64,000 nt of DNA. Origin: Planctomycetaceae bacterium. GTDB lineage: Bacteria > Planctomycetota > Planctomycetia > Pirellulales > Pirellulaceae. The notes under the pieces were generated by a model. The model had not been told where the DNA came from, searched no databases, and saw nothing but the letters and a program-made list of their open reading frames with translations. Positions 43,099 through 53,400 of the stretch are shown one piece after another; position 1 is the stretch's first letter; the number at the start of each line of letters is the position of its first letter. Position numbers and translations under genes: made by a program. The stretch lies in NCBI GenBank assembly GCA_020638995.1, contig JACKHM010000001.1, positions 2,232,001 through 2,296,000 on the forward strand. The letters run 5' to 3'.

Positions 43099-44334
43099 AT
43101 GAAACGTAACGCTCTCCCGAGGTCGATTTCACTCGTCTTCCTGCTGTTCGTTGGAGTGCAAGTGACCCAAGTAGATGCTGAAGAGAAACTTCGAACTTGG
43201 ACCGACGCCAGCGGGAAGTTTCGAGTTGAAGCAGCGATGATCGATCAACTCGACGGAAAGGTCCGCTTGCGAAAGGCGAACGGTGAGATCGTATCAGTTC
43301 CGGTTGATCGGCTAAGTCGCCAAGACCAAGAGCATCTCAAGCTGAAATCCACGCGACCGGCTACCGCCCCCACAGAAACGACACATGCCGCCGCAGACCG
43401 TCCAAAGCTAAACGAGCACGACAAGGCCTTGCTGACTGCGATGCACGGACTGTACTACCACGATCGCAAGCTGGTTCGTTCTGCTTCTCCAGATGCCGTT
43501 TTTGAATTGTTAAATCCTATCGCGATGGCAACAAGTGATTCGCCTCGACGGAGGCTGGCGGCGCACCAGCTATTCGTGAATGAATTGGGAAATCTGTACA
43601 CCGCTCTGGGGAAGCAACAGGACCAGATCCTCCTGAAGGTACCTACCGAATGGATGGATACCAAGATCAAAGCTGTTTGCGAATTGTTCGGGCCCGGCGA
43701 TTACGACATCAGGGCCGTCGTCAACGGCTTGGACGGCTTGGTAGACGGACTTCGGGATCGAACTACCGGAAAATTCCTCATAGCCGTAGCATCGGCTCAA
43801 GTTCGCGCAGATCAGGTGGACGTCATCCGAGATGAATTCGGGAAACAGTTGTCGGAAGGAGACGATTGGCAAACATCGCTATCCGGATGGTCTGGTACGT
43901 TGCACGATGGCGACCCAGTTGGTTTCACTCAGAAAGGAGCGCAAGGCAAAATCCGCGTCTTAGGAGACTCGTTGGAAATGCGTTACAACGGGGCAGAGAG
44001 TTTGACAGGTGTGCTGTTGATCGCGGAAATCAAAACCAAGCCACTCGATCTGTCACTGACCGACGGCGAGCGAGCCTCGCTCGCTTTCAATAAGAGTCTC
44101 GGATACGGCAATCGAAATATAGACGTTCAGACCTTGTTTCTGGCTCAAAAGGCCTCAGTGGGGATGTCGAAAGCCGACTTTGCGTACCTGGAAAAGGTTG
44201 ACAGAGGCGACATCATCCACCTGCCGATTTACAACACAGATTTCGCGCGAATCGAAGAAGTATCCTTTTCAGTCTATTGCGGTAGCGGCGCGTCTGGAAC
44301 GCGCGAGGTAGCCAAACCTCGCGCTCGGCGATGA
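43099..44334 (+). CDS. Exported protein with SHD1 domain
   Basis: About 411 residues from the ATG at 43099, followed by a signal peptide (LPRSISLVFLLFVGVQVTQVDA). Residues ~28-80 are an SHD1-like domain (LRTWTDASGKFRVEAAMIDQLDGKVRLRKANGEIVSVPVDRLSRQDQ), frequent in planctomycetes and thought to mediate protein contacts. A low-complexity linker (APTETTHAAADRP) precedes a ~300-residue region I cannot assign. Likely a periplasmic or envelope protein. It lies between copies A and B of the 166-bp repeat, so this segment may have been moved or duplicated as a unit. Confidence 0.7.
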   Translation: MKRNALPRSISLVFLLFVGVQVTQVDAEEKLRTWTDASGKFRVEAAMIDQLDGKVRLRKANGEIVSVPVDRLSRQDQEHLKLKSTRPATAPTETTHAAADRPKLNEHDKALLTAMHGLYYHDRKLVRSASPDAVFELLNPIAMATSDSPRRRLAAHQLFVNELGNLYTALGKQQDQILLKVPTEWMDTKIKAVCELFGPGDYDIRAVVNGLDGLVDGLRDRTTGKFLIAVASAQVRADQVDVIRDEFGKQLSEGDDWQTSLSGWSGTLHDGDPVGFTQKGAQGKIRVLGDSLEMRYNGAESLTGVLLIAEIKTKPLDLSLTDGERASLAFNKSLGYGNRNIDVQTLFLAQKASVGMSKADFAYLEKVDRGDIIHLPIYNTDFARIEEVSFSVYCGSGASGTREVAKPRARR

Positions 44335-44461
44335 GCCGAACTAAGTGAAGAAGAATCACAAAGCCCCTAAGAAGCCCGCCCGCATCACCTAAGATTCCTA
44401 TGGGTCGGTAGTTACCGCGACTGATTGCTTTGAGTATCCTTGAGAGGGTCGTGTCACTTGC

Positions 44462-44764
44462 GTGGGCACACCTTGTTTCTGGCGGCCGATCGTCGAACAG
44501 TCGGTGGCGGCCTTTCTCAAGTGCGGCGATCTGCGGGAAGGATTCGCCCGAGTTCGCTGCCCCGACTGCAAGCATGAGATGTTCGTCGCCTTCTCCTGCA
44601 AGCAACGCTGCACGTGTCCTTCCTGCCACCAGAAGCGGACGTTGGTGACCACGCTGCATGTGGCCGAGGAAGTCTGCTCTTCGGTCGCTCATCGGCAAGT
44701 CGCGTTGACCATCCCCAAGCGTCTGCGAGTTCAACGCTGGCCATGCAGTGAGCCGAGTGCATGA
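44462..44764 (+). pseudogene. IS91-type transposase zinc-binding domain, fragment
   Basis: About 80 residues match the N-terminal zinc-binding region of IS91-family transposases: EQSVAAFLKCGDLREGFARVRCPDCKHEM, FSCKQRCTCPSCHQKRT (cysteine pairs CPDC and CPSC) and HVAEEVCSSVAHRQVALTIPKRLRV. The catalytic Y2/HUH part that should follow is missing; the sequence turns into an unrelated fragment at about 44750. A remnant only. Confidence 0.7.
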
Positions 44765-44955
44765 ACCTGAACATGCCGGACTGGGTCGAGTGGGGTAACT
44801 TCTTCTTTACCGCGCAGGCTGGCCAGCGACAGGCATATCTCGATGCGCGCAAGCCAGAGAATCGCAAACAAGTCTACCAGCTGGTGGAGGAAGGCGACGT
44901 ATTCGTCGAAAATCTCCGCCCCGGTGTCGCGGACGCCGAGGGGTACTCAGCCATT
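44761..44955 (+). pseudogene. Class III CoA-transferase (CaiB/BaiF-like) fragment
   Basis: About 60 residues (WVEWGNFFFTAQAGQRQAYLD, RKPENRKQVYQLVEEGDVFVENLRPGVADAEGYSA) resemble the N-terminal third of a family III CoA-transferase. Both sides are lost: upstream it abuts the IS91 fragment, downstream the frame runs into repeat copy B and stops. A decayed remnant. Confidence 0.5.
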
Positions 44956-45021
44956 AGAGCTATCGTGTCCGCTCAACTTCCTGGTCGTCGCCACTCGGAC
45001 AACATGGGCTGGATCGCGCCA

Positions 45022-45187
45022 CCGGCTCTGCTGACGGCATTTTTTCAAAAGGAACGGGCCAAATACGTCCTGCTCTCGCCCAGAGACAACAATCCGCCCG
45101 CCGGATTTCTAACCTTCTGACAGGTTATTTCGGGGCGCGACATTTTTTGTCTCTCTTCACCATGTTCGAAATCTGTGTGGTTCGCAC
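45022..45187 (+). repeat. 166-bp direct repeat, copy B
   Basis: Direct copy of 42760-42925 (six mismatches by eye). It follows the CoA-transferase fragment. Confidence 0.9.
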
Positions 45188-45197
45188 CACTTGTTTT

Positions 45198-45223
45198 GAC
45201 GGTAGCGAAATCCGGCTACCGTC
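45198..45223. other. Perfect 9-bp hairpin
   Basis: GACGGTAGC / GCTACCGTC with an 8-base loop. No T-run follows directly; a clear terminator hairpin begins 10 bases later. Confidence 0.6.
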
Positions 45224-45233
45224 GGGTTATACG

Positions 45234-45265
45234 AAAGGCCGGCGTCCAGAGACGTCGGCCTTTTT
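45234..45265 (+). terminator. Rho-independent terminator
   Basis: Stem AAAGGCCGGCGTC / GACGTCGGCCTTT (one mismatch) with a CAGA loop, followed by a T-run at 45261-45265. It is not next to any intact gene on either strand, so it belongs to a lost or displaced gene; the symmetric stem could also act on the other strand. Confidence 0.7.
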
Positions 45266-45750
45266 GCGTTCTAGGGCCAGTTTTGGCAACGGGTTCGAGT
45301 GCTGCCGCCGCTCTCGGATCGAAGATCTCGACGTTGCGCGCGACTCGCGGCGAGGCGGTTTTCGGCGACTCCCAGCGCCGATCTTGGCCAAAACTCTCGG
45401 CTGTCTCTCTGTCTCGCGCCGCCTGGGTTATAGAAGGTTGCGAGCGCTCCTATCGCGCACAACTGGCAAATCGAAGGTGGCCTCCGACTGGTAGCTCGTG
45501 GCCGCATCTGACGCCACGAATTGGAGTCGTCTACGGCGCTGGTGGTTTAAGTAACAAACGTGATTCGGACCAGCGTTGCCCTGAGTCATGTAGTCCGGCG
45601 CCCAGAAAGACATCTCCGCTGGTACTGCCGCCGTTGGTGGTCTGGTAATCGTCAATGAATCATCCTTGCGCTCGCGGGGACGAATTGAAGGTCTCGTGGC
45701 GCAGTTCTATGATGGACTTGCGAATTGCGGACAAACTCTTCGGAAACCGC

Positions 45751-47031
45751 GTACGGTAAAACAACTCGAACGAACACTTTGCTCTTTGAAAACTTGGTTT
45801 TAGCATCACGAGAGCAATTGGATCTCGGCCAATCATGCGTCTGATTCAGTTGCACAGCGGCTGAATCAGAGGGTTAGCAGGGTTAGCGCCTCATTTAGCG
45901 CGGACCGGGGTGCGTAGCGACACACTGCGCATTGGCTTCGATCCCCAGTTATGCCGCGTCGCGGTAGTAGAATCGCAACATGCCGCCCAACCGCTCACGA
46001 CATTCAATGTTGCCAGCGATCCGCCCGACTTCTTCACCTAGATCGATGATCTTGTTTTCGAGTCCCTGGTGGTTTCTTTCGCGGTGATAGTGGGAAAGAT
46101 ATTCGAGAACAGCACGTCGCAGGGAGTTCTCGCCGAAGAAGATCATTCTGTCCAAGCATTCGGATTTGATGCTTCGCATGAACCGTTCCAGGTGTGCATT
46201 TAGGTTCGGACTCTTGGCCGGCAGTCGCACCGGTTCGACATCCTCGGCGCCGAGAAAAGAGCGAAATGACTCGCAGAACTTGGTGTCGCGATCCATGAGC
46301 AAATAACGCTTGTCGTTGAGGAAGCCATCCTCGAAGTTCGTCAGATTCCTCGCAATCTGCTTCATCCAGGTTTCGTCCGGATGGATCGTTGCGCCAGCGA
46401 AGTGAACGCGTCGCGTCTTCAGTTCCATCACGAACAGCAAGAAACAAGTGACGAGACCACCCTTAGTCCAGACCTCGATCGTCGTGAAGTCGATGGCGGC
46501 CAGCATGTCCCAATGAGCCTTGATAAACGTGGACCAATTCGTTGTTCGCGCACGAATGGGCGCCGGCTCGACGCCATGTTCCTTGAGGATATTGCCGACG
46601 GATTGGTCGGAGACGTCGTGGCCAAGATTCTGCACGGCTCCCGCAATCCGATCATAACCCCAACTCGGATTCTCCCTTGCGAATTGCAGCACGAGCTCAA
46701 CGACTTCTTTGGGCAGCACTGGTTGTCCAACCTTCTGGCGTCGCTCACTGTAATCGTGTTTGGTGGCGATGAGCATTCGATGCCAGCGCAAGATCGTATC
46801 CGGTGTGAACAGCGTGCCGACTTCTTCGAGTCGTCTGCGACCGAGGATCTTGCCTTTGACGGCCAGACGTCGCCGCTGGTCATCGTTCAAGAGAATTCGC
46901 TTGTTACCGAACTGTTCTTTCAAGACTCGATTTTCAGTACGGAGGTAGTCGAAAGCTTCTTGTTGCTGACGATTCATCCAGCTGGCAAGGATGACGAGAC
47001 AGAGTTGCCAGGGTTGCAGAATGAACGTCAT
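45751..47031 (-). mobile_element. Transposase element, copy 2
   Basis: Homologous over exactly the same 1281-bp span as 37576-38856, including the non-coding tail 3' of the transposase. The two copies lie in the same orientation about 8.2 kb apart and bracket the glycosidase-to-SHD1 segment; recombination between them could delete or amplify it. Confidence 0.6.
45949..47031 (-). CDS. Integrase-core (rve) transposase, copy 2
   Basis: A 360-residue DDE transposase from the ATG at 47031 (MTFILQPWQLCLVILASWMN). An upstream ATG at 47067 is in frame but outside the homology with copy 1. DDE residues are intact: AIDFTTIEVWTKGG, YLLMDRDTKFCESF, LNAHLERFMRSIKSE. Differences from copy 1 are scattered substitutions with no frame loss, so both copies have been under coding constraint. 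It ends upstream of the giant RTX gene's leader region. Confidence 0.85.
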   Translation of the reverse strand: MTFILQPWQLCLVILASWMNRQQQEAFDYLRTENRVLKEQFGNKRILLNDDQRRRLAVKGKILGRRRLEEVGTLFTPDTILRWHRMLIATKHDYSERRQKVGQPVLPKEVVELVLQFARENPSWGYDRIAGAVQNLGHDVSDQSVGNILKEHGVEPAPIRARTTNWSTFIKAHWDMLAAIDFTTIEVWTKGGLVTCFLLFVMELKTRRVHFAGATIHPDETWMKQIARNLTNFEDGFLNDKRYLLMDRDTKFCESFRSFLGAEDVEPVRLPAKSPNLNAHLERFMRSIKSECLDRMIFFGENSLRRAVLEYLSHYHRERNHQGLENKIIDLGEEVGRIAGNIECRERLGGMLRFYYRDAA

Positions 47032-47427
47032 GAGGAGGGAGTCCGGTGAGTAGAGAATTACATTCATTTACCGTTGCGATATCAGTTGGCCGAGTCAACA
47101 TGTATCGTGCCGACGAAAGGGTGTGCCCGCGCATCCGTTTCAGGTCTTGCCGATTGGGTTAACCATGACGGCACAGAACTCGGCTGAGATCACGACTACT
47201 GACCGTTGAGTTGACCGCGTAAAATGCTGCCTTTGGGCCTCGGCTGGGTATTTTGACCATACGTCCAGAGCCTGGTTAACTGACCTTACGGGGTCAGCAG
47301 GACTCGCTCGTCGAAATTGACGTGCAGAACGGGCTCGCAGAAACTACCTTGATGTTAGATGGACCGCGTCCACAAGTCGTTGAGATTCCGCCAGTCCATC
47401 AACACGAACACTAGGTCTAGCTGTCTC
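47032..47427. other. Leader region of the giant gene with an ORF remnant
   Basis: No complete gene. A short open stretch ends at a stop near 47414 and encodes DSLVEIDVQNGLAETTLMLDG, then PRPQVVEIPPVHQHEH. Its LMLDG is encoded by TTGATGTTAGATGGA (47349-47363), a 15-base string repeated exactly at 47536-47550 within the giant protein's leader. A small hairpin TGACC-TTACG-GGTCA-type lies near 47281-47296. Confidence 0.4.
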
Positions 47428-50400
47428 ATGATTTCCCGGACTAAGCACAATTCTCGTCTTCGGAAGCTGTTACGCAGGCGTCAACGTCGAAGGAGTAGAG
47501 CCTTCCCGCTTCGTGGTGAAGTATTGGAACCGCGATTGATGTTAGATGGAACGAACTACGTTGTGTTGGACTTCACGCCGGACGTGATCGAAGACGAATT
47601 TTTGCCGAAGCCGTTTCTGGATACGTTCACGACAGTCGGCCGCCGCGGCGAATACTTTCCGCTGAACTACAGTTTCCTGGACTACGACGGCAAGGACGGC
47701 ATCAACGAAGCGGACGCGGAACTGGCGGCTGAAGCGATCGTGCGCGACGTCTATCGCAGGTTGCGGCCGTTCATCAAGGATGAAGACCTGGACATCCGGC
47801 TGTACTCCACTCGAAAACACCTGGATACCAACTCCAACGCGGGGCTGGAGTTCTTACAGACGCGCATCGACCGGGAACGCGAGAATGCTTTTGTGATTTA
47901 CGTCGGCGGCGATCTGAAGACGATCAATCCGGACTTCATCACCGTGAACGGGGAAAACACGGATTTATCAGGCGTCGGACAGCAAGCCTTTGACGACGGC
48001 AATCACGAATGGTACGCCTACGCATTTGCCGAAAAGTCTGCCGAGGTGCTGGCCAAGGAGCACTTCAAGAAACAACGCACCGACATCACGAAGACAAAGG
48101 TCATTCTGGACGCCAATAACAGCAGCAATTCGCTGAAGGTCACGGCGAGAATGCTGGATGATCCAAGCCCCGACCAAGGCGATTTGAATGTCAAGCCTCG
48201 CATCCAAATCACCAGCGGCAATGCCTCTTTCATTAACGCCGGAGTCGTGCCGGGCGATTTGGTCGAAGTTGTTGTGCCAGATTCCGATGGTAACGGCACA
48301 TCGACCCAATCTTTTCAAGTTGGAGAAATCCTGAATAACGGCACGTTGAAGCTGAATTTGGATCGTGATGTCGCCGGCGGTGGAACAGCCCAAGGAGGTG
48401 GCTCAACGACTTGGGATCCTTGGCTGGCCAACGGTTTGGAAATTACGATCCACCGTGTTCCGCCAGCGACTTCACAAGAATACACCCAGAGTGTGAGCTG
48501 GGCGATTGTCCATGAACTGGGACATTTGCTTGGTCTGGGTCACATCTGCCGCACGGATGACGGCGATTGTGAAACCGTGGGAGCCAAATACAAAAAGAAC
48601 CCCAAGGGCGATCTGAACTTGATGAATTACAGTTCGCCCAAGTCGGAAAACCGGTTCGTCAACGGCCCGGCGAAATACGAAACCGAACAGTACGATGATG
48701 GCGTCGTGTTTGACAGTTTCTATTGGGAAGCCGATCTCAACCACTTTCAAGAAGTCAGGAACTCGTTCCTTTTCAATGATGCGGCTGACGAATTCCTTCA
48801 GCCCAGCACGTCGGACATTCTGGGCAATACTTATCTGGAAGAATTTGAAACCGCGGTGGCGTTCGGGTTATTGGAACCGGCGGAAAACAATGTCGACTTT
48901 CTGACGCCGCCGCCGGAGCGGGCAGTGCCTCCGGCCGCATCCCAGGGAACGGTTGGCGCGACCACCCCGGCCAATATCGCCGGCGCAATCACAACCGGCT
49001 TTAACAACCTGCGGCAAAACCTGTTCGACGACATCAGCGGCGAAATGAACCTGGGCTCCGGCACGCTGCCGGTAATGGCCTCCAATCTGGGCGATTTGCT
49101 GGGTGTCAACGCTCTGCTAACGTCCAACGTCGATTCGCTGGATGTCAGTTCCGCCACCACGATGAGCGGCTTGCGGGACCAGTTGGTCGCGGCCGGCTTT
49201 ACCGTGGATCGCTTTATTACTGACAGCAATTTCGGCAATCTGGCGGCCAATAGCCCCGCGGACTTCATCCAGGTCAGTCGTTCTTACGCGCTGCGCGAAT
49301 TGTTCGGCGAAACGATGTTTGACGACGCTGGCGCAGCCGGCATTGGCGATTTGTCGGGCATCGATCTGGAAGGCGAACTGGGCGTCGACGGCCAAGCGCT
49401 GTTCTCAGTGACCTTCGGCGTGGACACGCAAGGCTTCTATCTGCTGCCTGGTGAAATCCTGCGGATGCGGGCCGACGCGTTTGGCGCATTGGACGTCGGG
49501 CTGTCGACAGCCGCGCAAGCGAGTGGCAATGCCAGTGCTTTTGTCGTAACCGAACTGGGGATTTCGGCCGCACATGCCGATGGTCGAGTGCGATTGAGCG
49601 AGTTGACATCATCGTTCGCCCAACGCACCCAGACCGACGTTGTCGGTGGCGCGTCGCTGGGCATGAATGCATCGTTCAATCTTCCCGGTGGAGCGTCCAT
49701 CCCGCTGTATGGAAACTGGTCGTGGGATGTCAGCGGCGGCGGATCCAGCTTGCTGCCGGATTATTCCGGGTTCGACGATGAGTTCGTCGTGGACGAACTG
49801 ATTGAACTGGTGGGCACTGGATTGAATCAGCTGGGTGCACAAGCAGCCGTAATGACCAAGTCCGTGGGAGCGATTCCTTTCTTAGGTAAAGACCTGGCCA
49901 GTCGCCTGACCCCGTTGGTGGAAGACAGCATTTCTTACGACAACGAATTTGGTTCGGGCCGCGCGTACCTGGAAGAACTTGGGTTTGAGATTTTGTCGGT
50001 CATCTCGCCGGCCGATTTGATCGCCGGGAATTTCACCAGCGGCGACCTGTTGCGGTTGCGTTACGATACCACCGCGATGCACGACCTGGCCCCGTTTGGA
50101 TTCGACGGAGATTTGAAGTATTCGGCGGCTGGCGTCCCGGTCGATCTCAGTTTGCACGGCACGGTTAATATCGATCCCAGCCTATCCTTCGATCTGGAAT
50201 TTGGACTGGATGCGACCAAGGGTCCGTTCGTTATCGAAGGGGCCAGCATCAGTGCCGATTTGCCGGTGACGGTGGATTTGACTGGCGAATTAGACATCGG
50301 CAATCTGGCCGGGGTCGTCGTTAATACCAGCGCTGTCTACGAAACGGGAATGTCGTTTGTCATTTCCGATTTCGATTCGGTGGCCAACGAAAAATTCTAT

Positions 50401-53400
50401 CTGAGCCAGCTTTCCCTGGGAAAACTGCTGCGCGATACGGCTGACGTCGCCCAGACCACAGGCGATGTAACGCTGGATCTGGCGCTGAGCCTGGACGCCG
50501 ACGCCGTCCCGATCATCGGCAAACACCTGACCCAGGCGCTGACTTGGGAAGCCGATGCGACTTACGACGTCGCCACAAAAGCCGGCACGTTCGAGATTAA
50601 ACCGGAATCCGTCCCGTCGTTGGCAAATATTGAACGGCAGTTGCGTGACGACTTTCTCACAGAAGTCGACGCCTACAATCCGTTGCCGGTCGAATTTCGC
50701 AGATTCCTCAGCATGGACATCGCCTTGCTGGGAAACAAATCGCTGTTGGACATGCTGGGGTTGGGCGCCGCGGAGATCCTGATCGATCCGGGCAAATTCA
50801 TCGGCATGGAAAATGTCGATCTCGCCGGCGGCGATGCCAACGACAATGACCACATCATTCTCAACTATGAATTCACCGAACCGGCGAATGTGATTGCGCT
50901 GCTGATGGGCCAGCCGGCCGACCTGTTTACTTTGGACATCAAAAAGACATTCGAAGGGCCCGATCTGGAAATCCCTGTCGTGCCGGACACGCCCGTCGCG
51001 TCGTTTTTCGGGATCATCAACTTCACGTTCGGTTTGAATATCGAAGTCGGCGTCGATATGGGATTCGATGTCGTACTGGGATTGGATACGTCAGGATTCT
51101 ATGTGCTGGACGACTCCGATCCTCTGCTAACGGTGACTGGCGGCATCTCTGCCAAACCCATCATCAAAGGCAAGCTGACGATCGTCGATTTTGCCGAAGT
51201 CACTGGCGACATCGGCGTGGAAGCCATCGGCGGAATCGATTTGACGCTGCCATCGGCCCCGAATGGAAAGATTCGGGCCAAAGACTTGTTTCAAAACGGT
51301 AAGCTGAATTTGGATGTGCTGCAGTTCAGTCTGGCCTTCGATCTCACCTGGGGCCTGGTGGGGAAAGTCGGAAATGATGCAGCGGCCTCGATTTCCACGG
51401 ACCGCTACGAAGATCGCTATCGGCTGTTTGAATTGACCATTGGCGGCAGCGAGCCGTCGGCCGCGAAATTCGAAGACCTCAAACGGGAGATGGAACGCCG
51501 GGCCGATCAGGCCGCCTGGTGCGGTTCGCTGATTGTCTATCCGAATCCCGTATCGGCGGCCGGCTGTTTGTACTATTCAGCGCCGGATTTGTTGGAATTG
51601 GGTGAGAAGGGCTACAAGTGGGCCAAGGAAAAATGGGATCAAGCGGTTGACTTTGCCAATGACTTGGGCGGCCAGGCGGCGGCCGGGTACAAGCATTCGG
51701 TCGATATTATTCAAGGCTTTTTAGATGACATCGGTGTCACGGATATCATCTCCGTCTCCGGCGAAACGCTGAACGATTTAAAGTCCCTGTGGGGTGCCGG
51801 CGATTGGGAGTCAGTCGACCCGGAAAAACGCCCGCCGACGTTCAGCACAAAGAAGGTTGGCGATACGCTGTTTGTCACCTGGCTGGAAAGCCACCGCCCA
51901 GGCCGGGGCTGGCAAGCCGACGACGATTCATGGACTGCTTATTTGCCGATCGGTTACCCAGGCACCGCGGTGCCATATTTCGATTTGGGGGACCAGTCTC
52001 GGGTCACCGTCTACTCTGACGGCAAATTCTCTTACCTTGGCAAGACCTATCACGTCTTGGATGACGACCTGACCACCGATGGAATCGGCGACGATATCTA
52101 CATCGAATATGGCGGCAGCGTCCGTTTGTATGTCGATACGTTCGACATCCGGACCATGACGACGCTGCCCCGGGGGTACATCGTCCCGGAGTACACCACG
52201 ATCCGTTGGAACGCCACCAACAAACGCGATGACAGCGATGTGCAATTCTCCGCCAGGATCTATTACGACGGTCGAGTGCAATATGATTACGGCCCCGGCA
52301 ATACGAACCTGTTGCCAAAAATCGGGGTAACCGAAGACGGCCAGTTTACGGCCATCGATCCGTACGACGGCCAGTCCAATTTGTCACTGGTGAATTCCGT
52401 GCGGATTCTGACCGATGGTTCGACCATCAATCGCGGCACGAACGAATTTTCCATCCCGACGCTGTATGCCGCCGGGCCTTTTCCCGAAGAAGGTGCGCCT
52501 CACGTCAATACCATCGATCAAGCGGACCCGTTGGCGGCCAATTTGAAGATCGATTGGGAAGACGGCGACATCGTCATTGACGCGCCGGATTTCGTGACCA
52601 GCGAAGAGATCGCCAAGCGCAAAAGCGGCTGCTTCGACGGCTGTGAAACCGAACGCGAATATGCGGACATTCGCCATCCCAACCGAGCCGTCATCGACGC
52701 CGCGGGGATCAACAAAATCGTCGTGGTCGGTTCGACGCACGATGACAACCTGATCGCCACCGCCGGGCTGACGATTCCCGTCACGTTGTATGGCCTGGCC
52801 GGCAACGATCTGCTGGTGGGCACTGCAGTTGACGACGAAATTTTCGGCGGTGAAGGCAACGACATCATCCAGGGTCGCCTGGGAAACGACACGTTGCACG
52901 GAGACGGCGGCGACGACCAGCTGTTCGGCGACTACGGCAACGACACGCTGGACGGCGGCGCGGGCGATGATCGGCTAGACGAGGAGTTTGTGGCGGACGA
53001 CAGCGAATCGGCGCCCAGCCGGATCGCCGAGCAGAACATTCTCAACGGCGGCAGCGGAAACGACGAACTCCGCGGCTCGCCCGGCCGCGACACCATGGAT
53101 GGCGGGCTGGGTAAAGATACGTTGGTGGGCAACGCCGGCAACGACGAAATGCGCGGCGGCCCGGACTTCAAAGCGGTCTACGTCATAGCGGACGAATCCG
53201 ATTACTTGGACGGCGGACCGGGTGACGATCACCTGATCGGTGGCATCGGCGAAGACCTGTTGATCGGCGGCAGTGGCGACGACGTGCTGGAAGGCCGAGC
53301 CGACGACGATCAATTGCAGGGCGACGATGACAATCTGAGGTTGCTCGGCAACGATATGCTCTACGGCGGCGATGGCAATGACACGCTGCTGGGCGGATTG

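Larger units (their letters stand above)
45121..45948. other. Gene-poor stretch: repeat copy B end, hairpins, element tail
   Basis: No supported gene. It holds the end of repeat copy B, two stacked hairpins (45198-45263), ~480 bp of unassigned sequence, and from 45751 the non-coding tail of transposase copy 2. Confidence 0.6.

Noticed and set aside
45270..45660. Small open frames of 60-157 codons on both strands between repeat copy B and transposase copy 2
   Set aside because: Several frames overlap in the same sequence, none has a ribosome-binding site or recognisable domain, and composition is Arg/Ser-rich as expected of shadow frames.
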